Below are positions 45,701 through 57,487 of a stretch of DNA of 64,000 bases, in pieces. Made by a program: the position numbers and the translations under genes. Within the stretch, counting starts at the first letter, position 1. Each line of letters begins with the position of its first letter. The stretch is from Polytrichum commune (Eukaryota > Streptophyta > Polytrichopsida > Polytrichales > Polytrichaceae), in NCBI GenBank assembly GCA_950295325.1, contig OX485806.1, positions 25,544,001-25,608,000 on the forward strand. Reading direction: 5' to 3'. Below the pieces are notes generated by a model that ran no database searches, was not told the origin of the DNA, and saw only the letters and a program-made list of their open reading frames with translations.

Positions 45701-48314
45701 GGAGAAGATGACACATGAGTGGTATGAGAGATATGTAATTAGTTGGTCTGTTATGAGATGGTGGTGCTCTCAAATTTGAGTGAAGAGATTTCAAGTTTGG
45801 TCATATTTAAAACAGTAGTGCAGATCACATTTACTAGTCAACTTCAAACACAGCTTTTAGGAACAACTTCTGGAAAATGGTTCGAGTGATTACTTAGCAC
45901 CAGGATGTTCATGCATGCATGTTCGCCTAGCTTTCTGTAAATATTCTGCCGAAGGTTCAAACTCCACATATCTCATGGCAGTTTGTTACTACGGCAGGGT
46001 ATTGAGATGCTGTCTTTGGGCTCTTTCAAAATTGGAGCTATTTTGCTGGTATGTACAATGTTTATTTTCTCTTTGTTATTTAGTGTTGCTGAAAATATGA
46101 AACAATTTTGAACATCGTCAATCTTTTGATTGCGGTGTGCACTTTTGGCTAATGTTGTAATTCTTTCGTTGCTATTACCAAGTGGTGCATTGTCACAGCA
46201 AGTGAATGAAATTGACTGACTTCATTCAGCTTCAGTACATGAGCTTTTTTGAATGATATTTTGCAGGCAGGACTGTTTATATACGATATCTTCTGGGTGT
46301 TTTGCACCCCTGTGATGGTTAGTGTAGCGAAGTCTTTTGATGCTCCTATTAAGGTACTCAACCTTTACTAAATGCTTGTTTCTGTGTTTCAAAGTAACAT
46401 CAGTTGGAGCCGGTTATTTGAGTATGGTCTTGTTAAAGAGATTAAGTTCTTAATCATGTCCTTTGTGGATATCCTTTTGTGTGTGTATGGTTAAAATTGG
46501 AGAAATGTGGGATCTTAATCTCAGATTGTTGAGTGCAGATTACTGTGTCCTATGCCTGTAACACACAGGCTGCAGTAGGTCTGTCAGTGCTAATGATTAA
46601 CAGAAAATCACCTATGTTTCCTACTGCATCAGTGTTGTTGTTATCAAGGTTATGATGGCATCATAAGCATTCCTGACCTACTGATTGTGGACTCTTCAGC
46701 TCATCTTTCCAACGGGAGATGTAACAAGACCGTTCTCAATGCTAGGTCTTGGTGACATTGTCATTCCTGGTATGATTCCAGGCTATGGCCTACTTTGTGC
46801 TCTATAACTAGAGTGGCTTAAGACTTTGCTGAAGATGAACTACCTAAGCTATGAGCAATCTTTCATAGATTTTAGTACAATTGGCTATGAAGCTCTTCCT
46901 CAATCCATTTGTAGTTGGTCACGAAATGTGTGCCCGACTGTAGCCGATAAACTTCAATTTTGTTCAAGTTAGAATGCTTTTTTTTTAATGATGTACCAGC
47001 TTGGATTTGGGATGACTGTAAGCAATTGTGATGTATGTCAGATATACAATGGAAATGATCTATTTAATATGACTTGTCTGTTTTCTGCATGTGCCTAGAT
47101 GGAGGTTTGTGTGAGGTTGCTACTCTATGCAGTGTCTGCAGTTGTCAGAATGTAGACCAGTGTTCTCAATATTTCATCATGGTGCTATTTTTGCAGGTAT
47201 TTTTGTAGCTTTGGCATTACGTTTTGATATGTCAAGGGGTCGGGAGAAGATTTACTTCAGCAGTGCGTTTGCTGGTTACACTGCAGGACTTCTGGTTACC
47301 ATTCTTGTCATGAACTGGTTCCAGGCTGCCCAGGTTTTTTTCTTACTGAAATTTGTGTGCAAATCTCAATATTCAATTGTTATTAGCCAAGTGAACACAA
47401 CAAGGTACTTACAATATGTCATTGTGTATTTTACAACACAATACTTAGAAGGATAGTGCTGTTGTCCAACTAAATAGTTTGCTGGTGGCAATGAGTCCAC
47501 AGTAAGAGGGAAAAGGTTAGATGAATTGAGTGTCTGTGTGTGTGTTTAATTTAAATAAATAAATTTCCTTTCCCTTGTCCCTTGTCCCTTTGTCTTTTTC
47601 CTTTTATTATGTTCTTTAAATCAATAATTTTGTAATTGCAATCTATAAGATTTTATATTGCAGGTCCGATGGTCCAAGTGTATAATATATGCTTGTTTGT
47701 GTGGCAAGAAATAGGGGCCAGTAGATTCAGAGCTTTTCCATTTGCTTTTTCAAAACATGTGCAATAGAACAAGTCATGGGAGAAAGTAGTCAAGTTCTAT
47801 TTTGTAGTTCTATTTTGCTGAATTCTTTTGTTTGTGACTGCAGCCGGCACTTCTCTACATCGTGCCTGGTGTGATTGGCTTTATGGCAGTGCACTGTGCG
47901 GCTAGGGGAGAAATCAAAGCTGTAAGTGTTATAAGAGTACTCCTTCATGCATTCTATTTAAGATTGCAACATATTTGTACTGCTGCATTGCGACACTTGT
48001 GGATCCATTTTTGAATAGCTTAACGTCTTGAAGAATGTGTTGTCAGTTGAGGGGTTCTAGTGTCTAGTGCTGTAAGCCAAATCAAAAGAAGAAAATCTAC
48101 GTATGATCCACCCAGACTGTTGTTGCATGACAAGCTGTATTGAGTAAGTTGGTCCCCTTACGTTGCTTATTTTTGCATTGTCGACAAATGTGTGTAGCTC
48201 CTTGATTATGATGAGTCAGCTCCTGGTGGAGAGGAGGGAACCGCTGGCGAGGGATCAGAAGAGGATGTGCCGGCAGATAATGTTGTGAAGACGAGTGACA
48301 TGAAGATTGATTAA
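42708..48314 (+). CDS. SPP: Signal peptide peptidase (SPP), 11 exons, 351 aa
   Basis: Presenilin-type intramembrane aspartyl protease that cuts leftover signal peptides in the ER membrane. Exons: 42708-42741, 42986-43101, 44091-44242, 44557-44642, 44763-44890, 45998-46048, 46267-46353, 46700-46769, 47197-47333, 47844-47921, 48198-48314; all junctions are GT-AG and the frame stays open for 1056 nt. Catalytic motifs: YD at 195-196 (in FIYDIFWVF), GLGD at 234-237 (in MLGLGDIVIPG) and PAL at 288-290. Other family blocks: ETMSKEHAMRFP (51-62), EFTKSQLVAGIPGT and SVAKSFDAPIK. The length is close to Arabidopsis SPP (344 aa). The N-terminus is short and basic (MAKRAASAAL) before the first membrane segment; the C-terminal 35 residues are acidic and hydrophilic. 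Both catalytic aspartates are present, so the protein should be active. Confidence 0.96.
43121..43695. repeat. Tandem duplication inside SPP intron 2, period about 305
   Basis: The block starting TAGTCTAGTG at 43121 recurs at 43426. Shared stretches include AATCAGCCATAAACT, ACATGGTCATATT, CTGGCTGGTC, AAAGTGCAATYTGG and TTTTTCTCACCTT. Identity is about 75%, so it is fairly old. It makes intron 2 longer without touching the splice sites. Confidence 0.85.
44310..44485 (+). pseudogene. Decayed duplicate of SPP exon 3 inside intron 3
   Basis: Within intron 3 a frame reads SLKKHLVVAVLILCFFVLGL followed by LALE, matching the second half of exon 3 (FLPKDLINTVLTLYFFVLGV then LALS). At base level TTTTTTGTGCTGGGG and TTGGCCCTT parallel the exon. 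The exon's 5' part is only weakly recognisable, and the 3' splice donor GTAAGT is lost (TGAGTGCATG here). It lies about 240 bp downstream of the true exon and looks like an intragenic duplication now non-functional. Confidence 0.7.
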
Positions 48315-49345
48315 GAAGTCTAGTGTTGATTGAATTGCTACACAGGCCAAGGAAGTCATGAAATGTGAGACCCTGTCATCGTGGATTCTATTGCGCGGTG
48401 ACTACTTGCTCTTTCTAGGGTTAAGAAAAGCACAGAGAAAGTTGAAGGGTGTGATTTCTTTGGAGGAGCTCTTGAGCTTCTTAGAGCTCCATTGTTTCTT
48501 ATTGGGTTTGCAGGGCCAGCGTATCAATCTGGTGTTCTACCTTCTGCATCCACAATGAAGTTTAAGAGGAAGGTTGGAACTGCCCTGCTGGGGAAGTCCA
48601 GAGCCCCTCACAAATTAGAGGATGTTGTGCCACAGGTGGCTTGTCCTCTTCAGTCTTAGTCCTTAGTGCAACATTCTTGTAGTGTTAAATCTTCTTTTGC
48701 CAGTTGGTCAGCTAATGCAGAGTAGCATTTTCCCAATTCAAGTGAAATTAAATTACACGGAGAGCAATCCAGTTCTGCGGCAGCTGGTATGAGTGAAAAT
48801 ACCTGTCGGACAGACAGACACCTTGCATCTTTTCAGTTGCTGGCTTTTGGAGCTTTTTTGTGGTGTCTTAACTTTTTTAACTATCCCAACAACTTTCGGC
48901 CCTCTCAAGTCAAGTATTGAGATTAACATTATGTCAAGGGAGAGGAGTGTTGGGATGAGCTTAACACTTTTACCAGATTCTTTTATCTGGTTGTATCTTC
49001 TAGCCGCCCTCATGGTCAATCTGACTTGTGGGTGGTATTTGAAGAGCATTGAATTATTCTTCACTACTGAGATGCAGAGGCTGCAAACTTGAATTGTCCA
49101 AACTTTGAAACTCTTATACCAGTAGAGATCAGAGATATGTGCACAATTGTTAAATGACATGGTCAGGGATACTTGGTTTTTTAGCAGAGCAGATCAATTA
49201 TGTAGCTGGCGTTGTGTAATCTCTTGTGTCCATCAAGTATCTATCTGTTTAGACTGAACAGCATTCTCTTTGTAAGGTTTTTATCTCTCTCCACAAGTTT
49301 ATAACATCTGCTCGTTAATAAATAATACCCTTGAAATTTGGCACC
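48315..49345 (+). other. SPP 3' untranslated region (approximate)
   Basis: From the TAA stop to just after an AATAAA at 49317. A 66-residue frame (48358-48558) starts just after the stop but resembles nothing and is treated as chance. Whether the transcript ends earlier cannot be told. Confidence 0.5.
49317..49322 (+). terminator. Polyadenylation signal AATAAA, probable SPP 3' end
   Basis: AATAAATAATA about 1 kb after the stop codon in a T-rich context. It is the first canonical AATAAA downstream in the sense strand that I noticed. Confidence 0.45.
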
Positions 49346-50146
49346 TGTGTCTGATTGTCTATATAAGGTAATTACGTTGTATCTAAACTGTAAACATGCT
49401 TGCCATATTATTCTAATCTTGAAATATGAAGGATTCCAATATGAAAATCAAGATAGCTTCAATCAAGCTGAGTTCTGAAAATCCAGATTGGTCAACTCTA
49501 AATTTGTGGAGAACTAAATCCACATGGTGAGATTTGGCCTGTGATATATCCCGTCTTAGTAACTTTCACGTCACTCACTTTGCTTATCTCACCAGGAAAA
49601 ATAAAAAATAAAATCTCAAGCCTTCAATTATACTCGAAGAAGATCGTCCAGTGTATGCCAGTACTTTGACTTGTGGAGAACGTACTTTGAACTTTCAAAC
49701 ACTTTATGAGTAGGTGTCGTAAGTATGTTGGTTCTGACTCTTGTTGGTTACAAATCAAGAGTCTGTCCCTTGTGTACATTATGTCCGGTCTTTGTGGCGT
49801 CTTCTTTCCATAACATTAGAATTTGGGCATTGTTAAATTGACCACGTAGTTGGTTGAAACAACCACAAAGACGTGTTGTGTGGTCACATGACTTGTTAAA
49901 ATTTGATTTTTTTTCACTGCTCACATGAACATGAGCGAGGTATATCAGTTTTGTATTAGAACTAATAAACCTAGTCAAACTCGGATGACGAGTGAGAGCC
50001 TAGTTCACACCTTATACATTGACTGTGGTCGTTTTAACTAATGTGTTTTTGATGTAATAATTCCATAGAATTTAGAGATATTCGTAAAGTCTCTAAAAGA
50101 GGGACAACGTCATGGGTTTGATCCTTTCTTTCTTTTTTCCCTTCCT
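49346..50146. other. Intergenic, no gene seen
   Basis: AT-rich sequence following the SPP gene; the short minus-strand frame 49978-49748 has no domain. Confidence 0.45.
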
Positions 50147-50690
50147 ATTAAGAGCTCGTTAGCTTGTCGTGTGCTGGAGAATAATCTAAAAGTTGGGCAG
50201 AACTCTTTGGACCTCTTCTTGTAAATCCAAAAACTTTGAGAAAGCTTTAGGATCTAAAATTGGGTCAGGTACATAGGTCTTAAAACAATTCACTTTTTTT
50301 TGATTAATCTGCATCTTCCAGGATATGAAACATGCGATGACTACAAGATGGGTAGCAAATCGAAATTGAGGCCTAAGCCACTTTCCTTATGCTCTTCAAA
50401 TGTCATGTGAATACCTTACTCATTGTCAAAGTGAAGATTCTCGGTCTCGTTAAATGGTCAAATAGGTCCCCCTCAAATCACGTTGACTATTGAGTCTATG
50501 GTTAACATATTTAGAGCACGTAGTCCAATCTCTTTTATATGCATGTCTTTTTGGTACCATGTCTTAGATTGACACATTACCACATACCACGTAGGTGTAG
50601 GTGCACAGATTATTTTGTGTTCCAATTACGCACGTCCACCTTATATCCATGGGATCTACAAGTGTTAATCATGAACGGCCTGTGTAAGGC
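50147..50690. repeat. Dispersed repeat family (GTCCAATCTC family), copy
   Basis: Contains, in order, ATTAAGAGCTCGTTAGCTTG (50147), AGGATATGAAACATG (50321), TGTGAATACCTTACTCATT, GTTGACTATTGAG and GTAGTCCAATCTCTTT (50520), matching 10905-11620 and 61560-61890. No termini identified. Confidence 0.6.
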
Positions 50691-51390
50691 CATCTCGGCC
50701 CACACATTCTAGTAGGACAAGCTAGAAAACAAGTTTCTAATACCGGTAGCCCAACACCGCTTTTTGAGTATGATAATTTAAGCATTAAAAAAACCAGTGA
50801 CTTTATGCAAAAAGTCTCCAACTCACGTTTTAGCCAACTCAACAGGAGTTGGATGCCAAGATTTTACAAATAACTCTATTATTGAACACGCATTTAGAGG
50901 TATGTGGGCTTGGGAATGTGTTCACATGTGTTCTAGAATTATGTTTGAATGATGCTAGGAGGGAGTCGATACGAAGTTGAATTTCATTAACTCCCCCGGT
51001 TTTTGACTAACTTACCACCTAGTCCTCATGATCTTCATGCATATTAGGGACTTCAAGTCTAAAAATGATGTAATGGGTCCAATTTGAACACAAGATAAAA
51101 TGTATTAGCGGGTGTGATAGCCCCTTTGGCCGCAGTATAAATAGAGTAGTATATAGTGGCCCGTGGGAGGCAAGAATAGAAAGAAAACGTACACAATGGG
51201 CTCAATAATGTTATGTTTCTTAGGTTTTCCCTTCTAAGGTAGAAACACCTATATTGAAAACTTTGAGCACTTTGAGATCCCTAACACTAAACAACCTAGG
51301 CGACTACAAAGTGATTGATTTCTGGTCAAAGGGTCAAATCGTTAATTTCCAAACTTATGTTGGAGAGACTCCTTTCATAAGATGTTTAAG
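50691..51390. other. Intergenic, no gene seen
   Basis: AT-rich, no recognisable feature. Confidence 0.4.
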
Positions 51391-52070
51391 AGTACACGAG
51401 CCAAGGGACCGTGACCATATAGTCACAAGGGCCCTTGTCTCTCATCCAAAGGTAGTACTACACTAAAAATGATATTTAGTGTTTGATACACTAAATACAA
51501 ATGCATACACTAAATGTCGATAACCCTATGAAAGTAAGTAACAGTAAATGTCAACTCAAACACCAAATGTCAACTATGGTAATATGTGAAGTTACATGTT
51601 TGAATTTAGTGTGAATATAGATTTGAGATTAGAAAAATAACAATGATAAAAGAAGAATTCCAGCATATCATAAGGAAGGTAGCAACACATTTATGTGTAA
51701 CATTGATTGTCAGAGAATTGAAAATTAGTGTTGAGCAGGGAAGGGTGGTAACAACATTAAATATAATCAAACACTAAATATCCTTTTTAGTGTAGTTGTT
51801 TAAGGTCCTTAACTTTGACATGGTCTATCCAAACTTGTGTTAGGCCTACCTCTTGGAGGTGGGCCTAGCGTAAATTTTGGCAAATCATGAAACATCATCC
51901 ATACTATGTCATGTAGTAGTCCATGTAGGCTTTTCATCTATGTTAATTTCTTTGAGCCCTCAGGCTTTCACCTTCTAGTGTGAAGTGACTTGGACGGATC
52001 CAACCTTTCCAAACAATGAGAGATCTTAAAAAAACAATGGTCATAAGCCTTTAGACTTGTGTGTGAAGTT
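51391..52070. mobile_element. Decayed Harbinger-like MITE (family 1, copy 4) interrupted by a CACTAAA-type MITE
   Basis: The left part, from ACACGAGCCAAGGGACCGTG (51394), and the right part (GTTAGGCCTACCTC, GTGTGAAGTGACTTGGA, AATGAGAG, CTTGTGTGTGAAGT) follow family 1. Removing the 332-bp insert at 51461-51792 leaves about 345 bp of a diverged copy. The outermost GGGCCACTT bases are lost on both sides. Confidence 0.6.
51461..51792. mobile_element. CACTAAA-type MITE, copy C (332 bp), TA-flanked, nested
   Basis: Left end CACTAAAAATGATATTTAGTG, right end read inward CACTAAAAAGGATATTTAGTG, both continuing TTTGAT; TA at 51459-51460 and 51793-51794. Collinear, in inverse orientation, with copy B (34916-35315). 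Confidence 0.8.
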
Positions 52071-54035
52071 ATGTTATGTTAAGTTAAGTTAAGTTATGAT
52101 GTACATTCTCACTGTTAGGATTGGGCAAGAGACGTGATTTGTAGATTATACACCATTGAGAAAATTACAAATCAATTGTCCAAAATTCAAACCGAAATAT
52201 GGGGATGCTTCAATCATGTGCCTCTTATAACTTTTTCATTGGAATCTTCTTACCTACTAATGAAACATAATATCTCTACTACAAACTATAATGACGATGG
52301 AAATTTATGGTTGCAGTATATTTATTTTCAATTTTATAGTTTTCCCATATAAAAGAGCATAACTAATCCAAATATGGGCCAATCATGTTGAAATTTTGGT
52401 TACAACTTGAACATATATTGGCGTACTTATGTAGGATTTGACTCTAGAATTTGCAATCCTTCAAGTAAACAAAAATTACTCATATGCAGTGCTTTGAGTT
52501 TTCGGAAACATGCCTACGCATATAGGGATTAATGTGCTCAAAATTATTGTGGAAATTTTCTAAAAATTAACAAATCCATGAAGAGAGTAATGCACTTGAG
52601 TTGATAAAAGTTTGACATCGTTTGATTTAGATACGATTGATGCAAATCAATGTTTTTTTTTTGCATTCCAATTCTAAAGTGGTTACATATCACTCCCTCC
52701 CCCGCCCCCATAAAATGGATAGTGTTGACCGTTGACTTTTAGTCTCCTTCAACCATGAATTAGTGTGGTTAACCCCGTGAAATATTATCAATGGTGTTTG
52801 TGTTGAAGCACTTGGGTGCGGACTTTGGAGCAAAAGGTAGATCTTGGAATTATCGAGGTGTCGCCTTAGGGACTTCTACTTAAGCCAACTTGGAGCAAAT
52901 GACAAGTTACTTATATGTGAAACATGTTATTTTTCCTATCAATGGAAATACACCATTTTGGTTCAAAGGCATTTAACTTAACTAGTGGTCCGCTTTGCCA
53001 TGCCCAACCGGTGATGATAATATCCAATTCATGAAGATTTTGCATAGAACATCTTCACAAAACTGGACATCTTCTCAAATTTTAAGCTTTTCGGTTGGTT
53101 CAATTTTATGAACAGATCCATCGATACACTTAAAAGTAGACCTAAATTTAAGGGAAATATGTCAATTTTTTTTTAATGACCACTTGAATGTTATGTTAAT
53201 AAAACATGATGGAAAAGTTAGATATATATTAGATTTTTGGTTACACATAGTTGCATGATAACAAATACAAAATTTAATCAAGCAACTGCTTTCAGATTAT
53301 CATCATAATTATCTTTGCATAGTATTCTATTGAAGGATCTCACCATTCAATCCTATTGGAGCATCCTACAATAAAATTTTAGCATGTTGTAATTATGGAC
53401 TTGGACTTAGTCCATTATTACTTAGATATTTGTTATAGTTAGATGATGTATATAAATGCAGATTCACATTTGAGAAACTATTCACGAATATCAAATACAA
53501 TTCATCATCTATAATTTCACATTATTTGAAAAGCTTGTTTTCAATTGATGCACATGATCAATGTACTATGAAAATTATATATTACATATTATCCTCTACA
53601 AATACTAGACCTTCTTTTGTGAATGTTGGAGCATCTTTCACTACGAGCATATCCACTACCATGATTTAGTTTCAATATATGCAATAATTTTTCAAGAGGG
53701 TTTCAACTTATTGTTGCCATTGTTTAGCCAAAGACATGTCCATATGCGGTTCAAAAAAGATAAATCCATGATGGTGGACACATGTAAATTTGTCAAATAA
53801 ATCACATTTTTTTAGGGTTTTTTTTTTATCTCTTGTGCGGAGTTTCTAATGGATAAGAATTATTGTTTACCAACATGTAACAACTGAATTGTGTTAGGGA
53901 TGAGTATAAATCACTATGAGTTGTAGCAACACAATGTTTGTGCAAGCCATATGGCCTCAGAAGATGTATGCAAGCATTCCTTTGTGTTATGTGATAAAAA
54001 CATTCTTTCCCTAGTCTAGTTATGTCATATTGTAG
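52071..54035. other. Intergenic, no gene seen
   Basis: Starts with a GTTAA/GTTAT pentamer run (52071-52098). The rest is AT-rich; the frame at 52134-52352 and the minus-strand frame 54038-53826 show no domain. Confidence 0.45.
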
Positions 54036-54966
54036 CATACCTCAGACAACTACCAAACTAACTATAGTCAACTAGATTTTTTTCAATACATTTTAGGGAA
54101 CAACTATAGTTGACTAGAAAAAAATTAAGACTAGGTTCAAAAACAACTATAATTAACTAGAAAAATTCCAAGTATTATTGCATATTCGAAGAAGTTCGCC
54201 TCTTGATTTGCTTCAGTTGAGGGTCTTTAATATGTTTGGGCCACTGAGGATCATCAAGAAACACCTTTATATGATCATTCACAGTGTTGCGCTCCAGAAG
54301 AACCTACATGTAGACCACCAACCCAAATAACACACTAGTGAGACTACAACATTTTAACATAATTTACGCTCAACTTTAGTTATCTAGATATTTATTGGCT
54401 CTGTCTGTAGGACAAAGACTATGCATCAACTTCTCCGTTTCAAGAGCAAATTTCCTAACCACTTTGTGTTCACACTTGGACGTTACTTGTACTTGTTATT
54501 TTTGGTCCACTTTATTTAATGTGGATGTTAACTATAGTTTATATATAAGTGCTCCCTAAAATGCATTGAAAGAAATCTAGTTAACTATTGTTATTTTGGC
54601 AATTGTTGATTATTTATTTTAAAATTTTCGGGTGATAAATGAGCAGCTTCAATCCTTGACCCGTATTTGAGAAGAAGGTGCACAAAATCCAAGAAAGGTT
54701 TGGTATAGTGAATAACCATGAATTGGCATGAGCAAAGTAATCAGATACAATTGTAGTCTTTCATAGCAAAGGACAGAGCCTCACGGTTCTACCGTTTTCT
54801 TGTTTAACTAGATATAACTATAGTCAACTAGATTTTTTGGAAGACCAAATTTAGAACAATTATAGTTAACTACATTTTTTGGCAAGTCAAATCACGAACA
54901 ATTATAGTTACGAAAAGCAACTAGTTAATTAATGGTGGAATCAGTTGGTTAGTTGTCCAAGGTTTG
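54036..54966. mobile_element. hAT-type MITE family, longer diverged copy (about 930 bp)
   Basis: Left end CATACCTCAGACAACTACC; right end read inward CAAACCTTGGACAACTAACC, close to the 34303 element. Internal ATAGTTAACTA/TAGTTAACTATA motifs abound. The 8-bp flanks (TATTGTAG, CATTACAC) match only partly, so the duplication is decayed. A segment near 54180-54360 parallels 34490-34680 (GATGATCCTCAATGACCCAA in inverse). Confidence 0.6.
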
Positions 54967-54998
54967 CATTACACTATTCTCACTTTGTTTAAATGTAT

Positions 54999-55008
<10 letters not shown>

Positions 55009-55041
<33 letters not shown>
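55009..55041. repeat. (TG)n microsatellite
   Basis: About 16 uninterrupted TG units following a short TA run. Confidence 0.95.
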
Positions 55042-55045
<4 letters not shown>

Positions 55046-56214
55046 ATATACAAGCAACATATGATTTTCTTAGGGTGGAGATCATAAGAATTTCAATATG
55101 ATTCAAATATGAGCACAAAGTGGGTTTTTGGTATGTTATCAAATTTGGCAAGAAACTAGGTGCTACAAAAATATAACCAAAAAAACTTGTCCAAATTGAT
55201 AACACATATGAGAGAAGTTTTTGAGAATATACATACATACACAAACATTTGCATGATCTCACCAACATTTGCATGATCATCTAGAGGAAGTTTGTCTTTA
55301 TGTGCCTCATCAATTCTCTCTCATTTGTGTATGTTATAGTTGTTTCACATTGTCCACAAGCCCTCCAAATCAAGATTACAAAAGCAAAATAAACAAGTAG
55401 ATTGAATTAAATGGCATTCATGACAATGACAATTTATAAAGGGTTGCAATAGTTCGCAAACGGTTGCAACAATTTGGTAAGGGTTTGTGAAGGAATGAAA
55501 TGGAGTATTAGTACATAAATACATAAAGAGAATCCCACTAAACAATCGGACTATTGCGTCGATTACAATCCAACACGAGTGGGTGAACAAATCAATAACC
55601 ACGTGACTTGGATCACGCTCTTTACAAAATCGAATCCAAAGTTCATGTCGGTTACTCATGCATATCAAGAAAATCAAACTACTTAGAAGTATTGTACAAT
55701 TCTATGGTTGCATCAAACTTGAATCAAACTACTCGATCATGTATTGAAATTTATTATAATCCATTGAACGTATGTGTTTATGGTCAATGTGGCCCACTAA
55801 GTTCATATGAGCAATTGGGATCGGTATGAGACAATTAGTGTGGCCCACATTAATAATAACATATAGTGTAGCATCACAACACAAACATGACTTGATGTGT
55901 TGTTTTCTTTTCCAAATAAAAGAAGAATAAAAAATCTCCCTTCCTCATGTCCTTTAAGATAAGCATGCCTACATCAGTTGCTTCTCTTGATCGGACGTCC
56001 ATATTTGAGTGGCGTATGATTAAGTCTAATGACAAGAACAAACACCAAGAAGACATGAACTTAAATAGTATTTGACTGCATGCTCGAAAATTATAGAACC
56101 ACTCTAAACTCAAAAAAACCAACATAAATAGGGGAGGGGAGGAGGGGAGGAGGGGAAGAGTTACTATATTCCTTGTGTTTTTAATTGTGGCATAATAATT
56201 ATATAAGTGTATTC
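55042..56214. other. Intergenic, no gene seen
   Basis: AT-rich. The frames at 55677-55345 (minus) and 55608-55829 (plus) overlap and lack domains. A GGGGA-rich run occurs near 56130-56157. Confidence 0.45.
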
Positions 56215-56328
56215 ATGAACAATTATGATTAACTACATTTTTGGCAAGTAAAATCGCGAACAAGTATAGTTATGAATTGCAGCTAGTTAAGTGATAGTTA
56301 AATTAGTTGGTTAGTTGTCCAAGGTCTG
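56215..56328. mobile_element. Right end of a hAT-type MITE
   Basis: ATGAACAATTATGATTAACT through TTGGTTAGTTGTCCAAGGTCTG matches the right part of the element at 54036-54966. No matching left end was found. Confidence 0.55.
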
Positions 56329-56825
56329 AAGGGGTATTCATTGATGGAATTGCGTCATATGGCTCAAATCTAATTTAAATGTGTAACGTTGATTGAAAGA
56401 AAGCAAGATATGTGATCATGTGAAGAGATGGTGACTGAAATTATTGGATGTTGCATAGAGTACAAATGTATCGGAGTTCTTTACGTACTTCATTGTATTG
56501 GCACCCTACTCTCAACTTAATTCTTTAATCATAGAATTTCACCACAATAAATACATTCCAATAAAATGGTTGCTATTCTAAGAAATGACCTAATATGACG
56601 CTATCAACAACAAAATGACATTCTTGCTTTTGAACCCACAACATCTTTTAACTGTGGCATAATAATAATAATAATAATAATAGTCTCTCTTCACCCCCTT
56701 TTTTTAATGCGAAAAAGAAAGTTAAAGATAGTAAATTCCGACGATTATAAAGGTCGTAACTTAAGTTTGGCACTGCGTTTATTACTTCATCCAATTTTAT
56801 GGTATTTACATTCCAAACATTGAGA
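56329..56825. other. Intergenic; (AAT)n microsatellite
   Basis: (ATA/AAT)n at 56660-56682, otherwise AT-rich. The right edge carries the left copy (56811-56825) of the LINE target duplication. Confidence 0.5.
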
Positions 56826-57472
56826 CCAATGCGGGTAAATTACCCAACCAACCCCAAGACCAAACAATTCCCGATTGGCTCCTCCAATGTATATGTACGC
56901 AAGAACCATGTCAATGTCAAGCCAAATTAAGACCAGACATAATGTGCATTATCGGAGCTCCCAACCAAACGCAAACTCCAATACTACCCTCCCCAAACCA
57001 CACCGTACAATTCATTGAATTCACCTACTGCCACGATAGATTCCCCGAACAAGCCCGCACACACAAACACAACAAATATGACCCACTAATTACCACACTA
57101 AGAGCCAACGGATGGAATACCAACCCCCTCATTACTATCACTGCAGGAGTAAGAGGCGCTATTCACGAAAACCCTATCGAACAATTAACGAGCCTGAAAA
57201 TCCCCAAAACCCACATCAAAACCCTCATGAAAAACATACACCAAAATGCCATTAAATACCTTACCTATTTGGTCTTGAATAAAAGGAAACTTGACAACAA
57301 ACAAAACCCTATCCCCCCACCATAAGGTGGAAATTATTTTGCACTACACCTGAGCCCACCTCCCACAGGAGGCATAACACCCAATATTGCATCTCGGATT
57401 CCCGAGATCAATAAAGGGTTAATGGGCTCACATTCACGCCGGTATACATAATACGGGCGTTATCTTACTTAC
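56826..57472 (+). mobile_element. 5'-truncated LINE with target-site duplication
   Basis: The insertion is bounded by TTCCAAACATTGAGA at 56811-56825 and 57473-57487. Similarity continues past this in both copies (GGG...TATTACC / GGG...AATTACC), so the duplication may be up to about 33 bp. It holds the C-terminal end of a LINE reverse-transcriptase protein (frame 56843-57325) and a 3' UTR with a 7-bp hairpin (57391-57408) and the tail GGGTTAATGGGCTCACATTC. There is no poly-A at the end. Confidence 0.85.
56843..57325 (+). pseudogene. LINE ORF2 C-terminal fragment
   Basis: The open frame enters from the truncated 5' side. It contains a Cys-rich knuckle (LLQCICTQEPCQCQAKLRPD) just ahead of IMCIIGAPN, then FIEFTYCHDRFPEQA, KYDPLITTLRANGW, NPLITITAGVRGAIHE and KIPKTHIKTLMKNIHQNAIK, ending in a Pro-rich tail and TAA. 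This order (Cys knuckle, LRPDI, EFTYC-D, YDPL, GVRG) is what I know from the end of reverse-transcriptase proteins of LINEs in algae, mosses and other eukaryotes. The frame has no internal stop, suggesting a fairly recent insertion. Polymerase and endonuclease domains are absent by 5' truncation. Confidence 0.75.
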
Positions 57473-57487
57473 TTCCAAACATTGAGA

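Noticed and set aside
48358-48558. Small gene just after the SPP stop codon
   Set aside because: No domain, and it lies in the likely 3' UTR; the length is compatible with chance.
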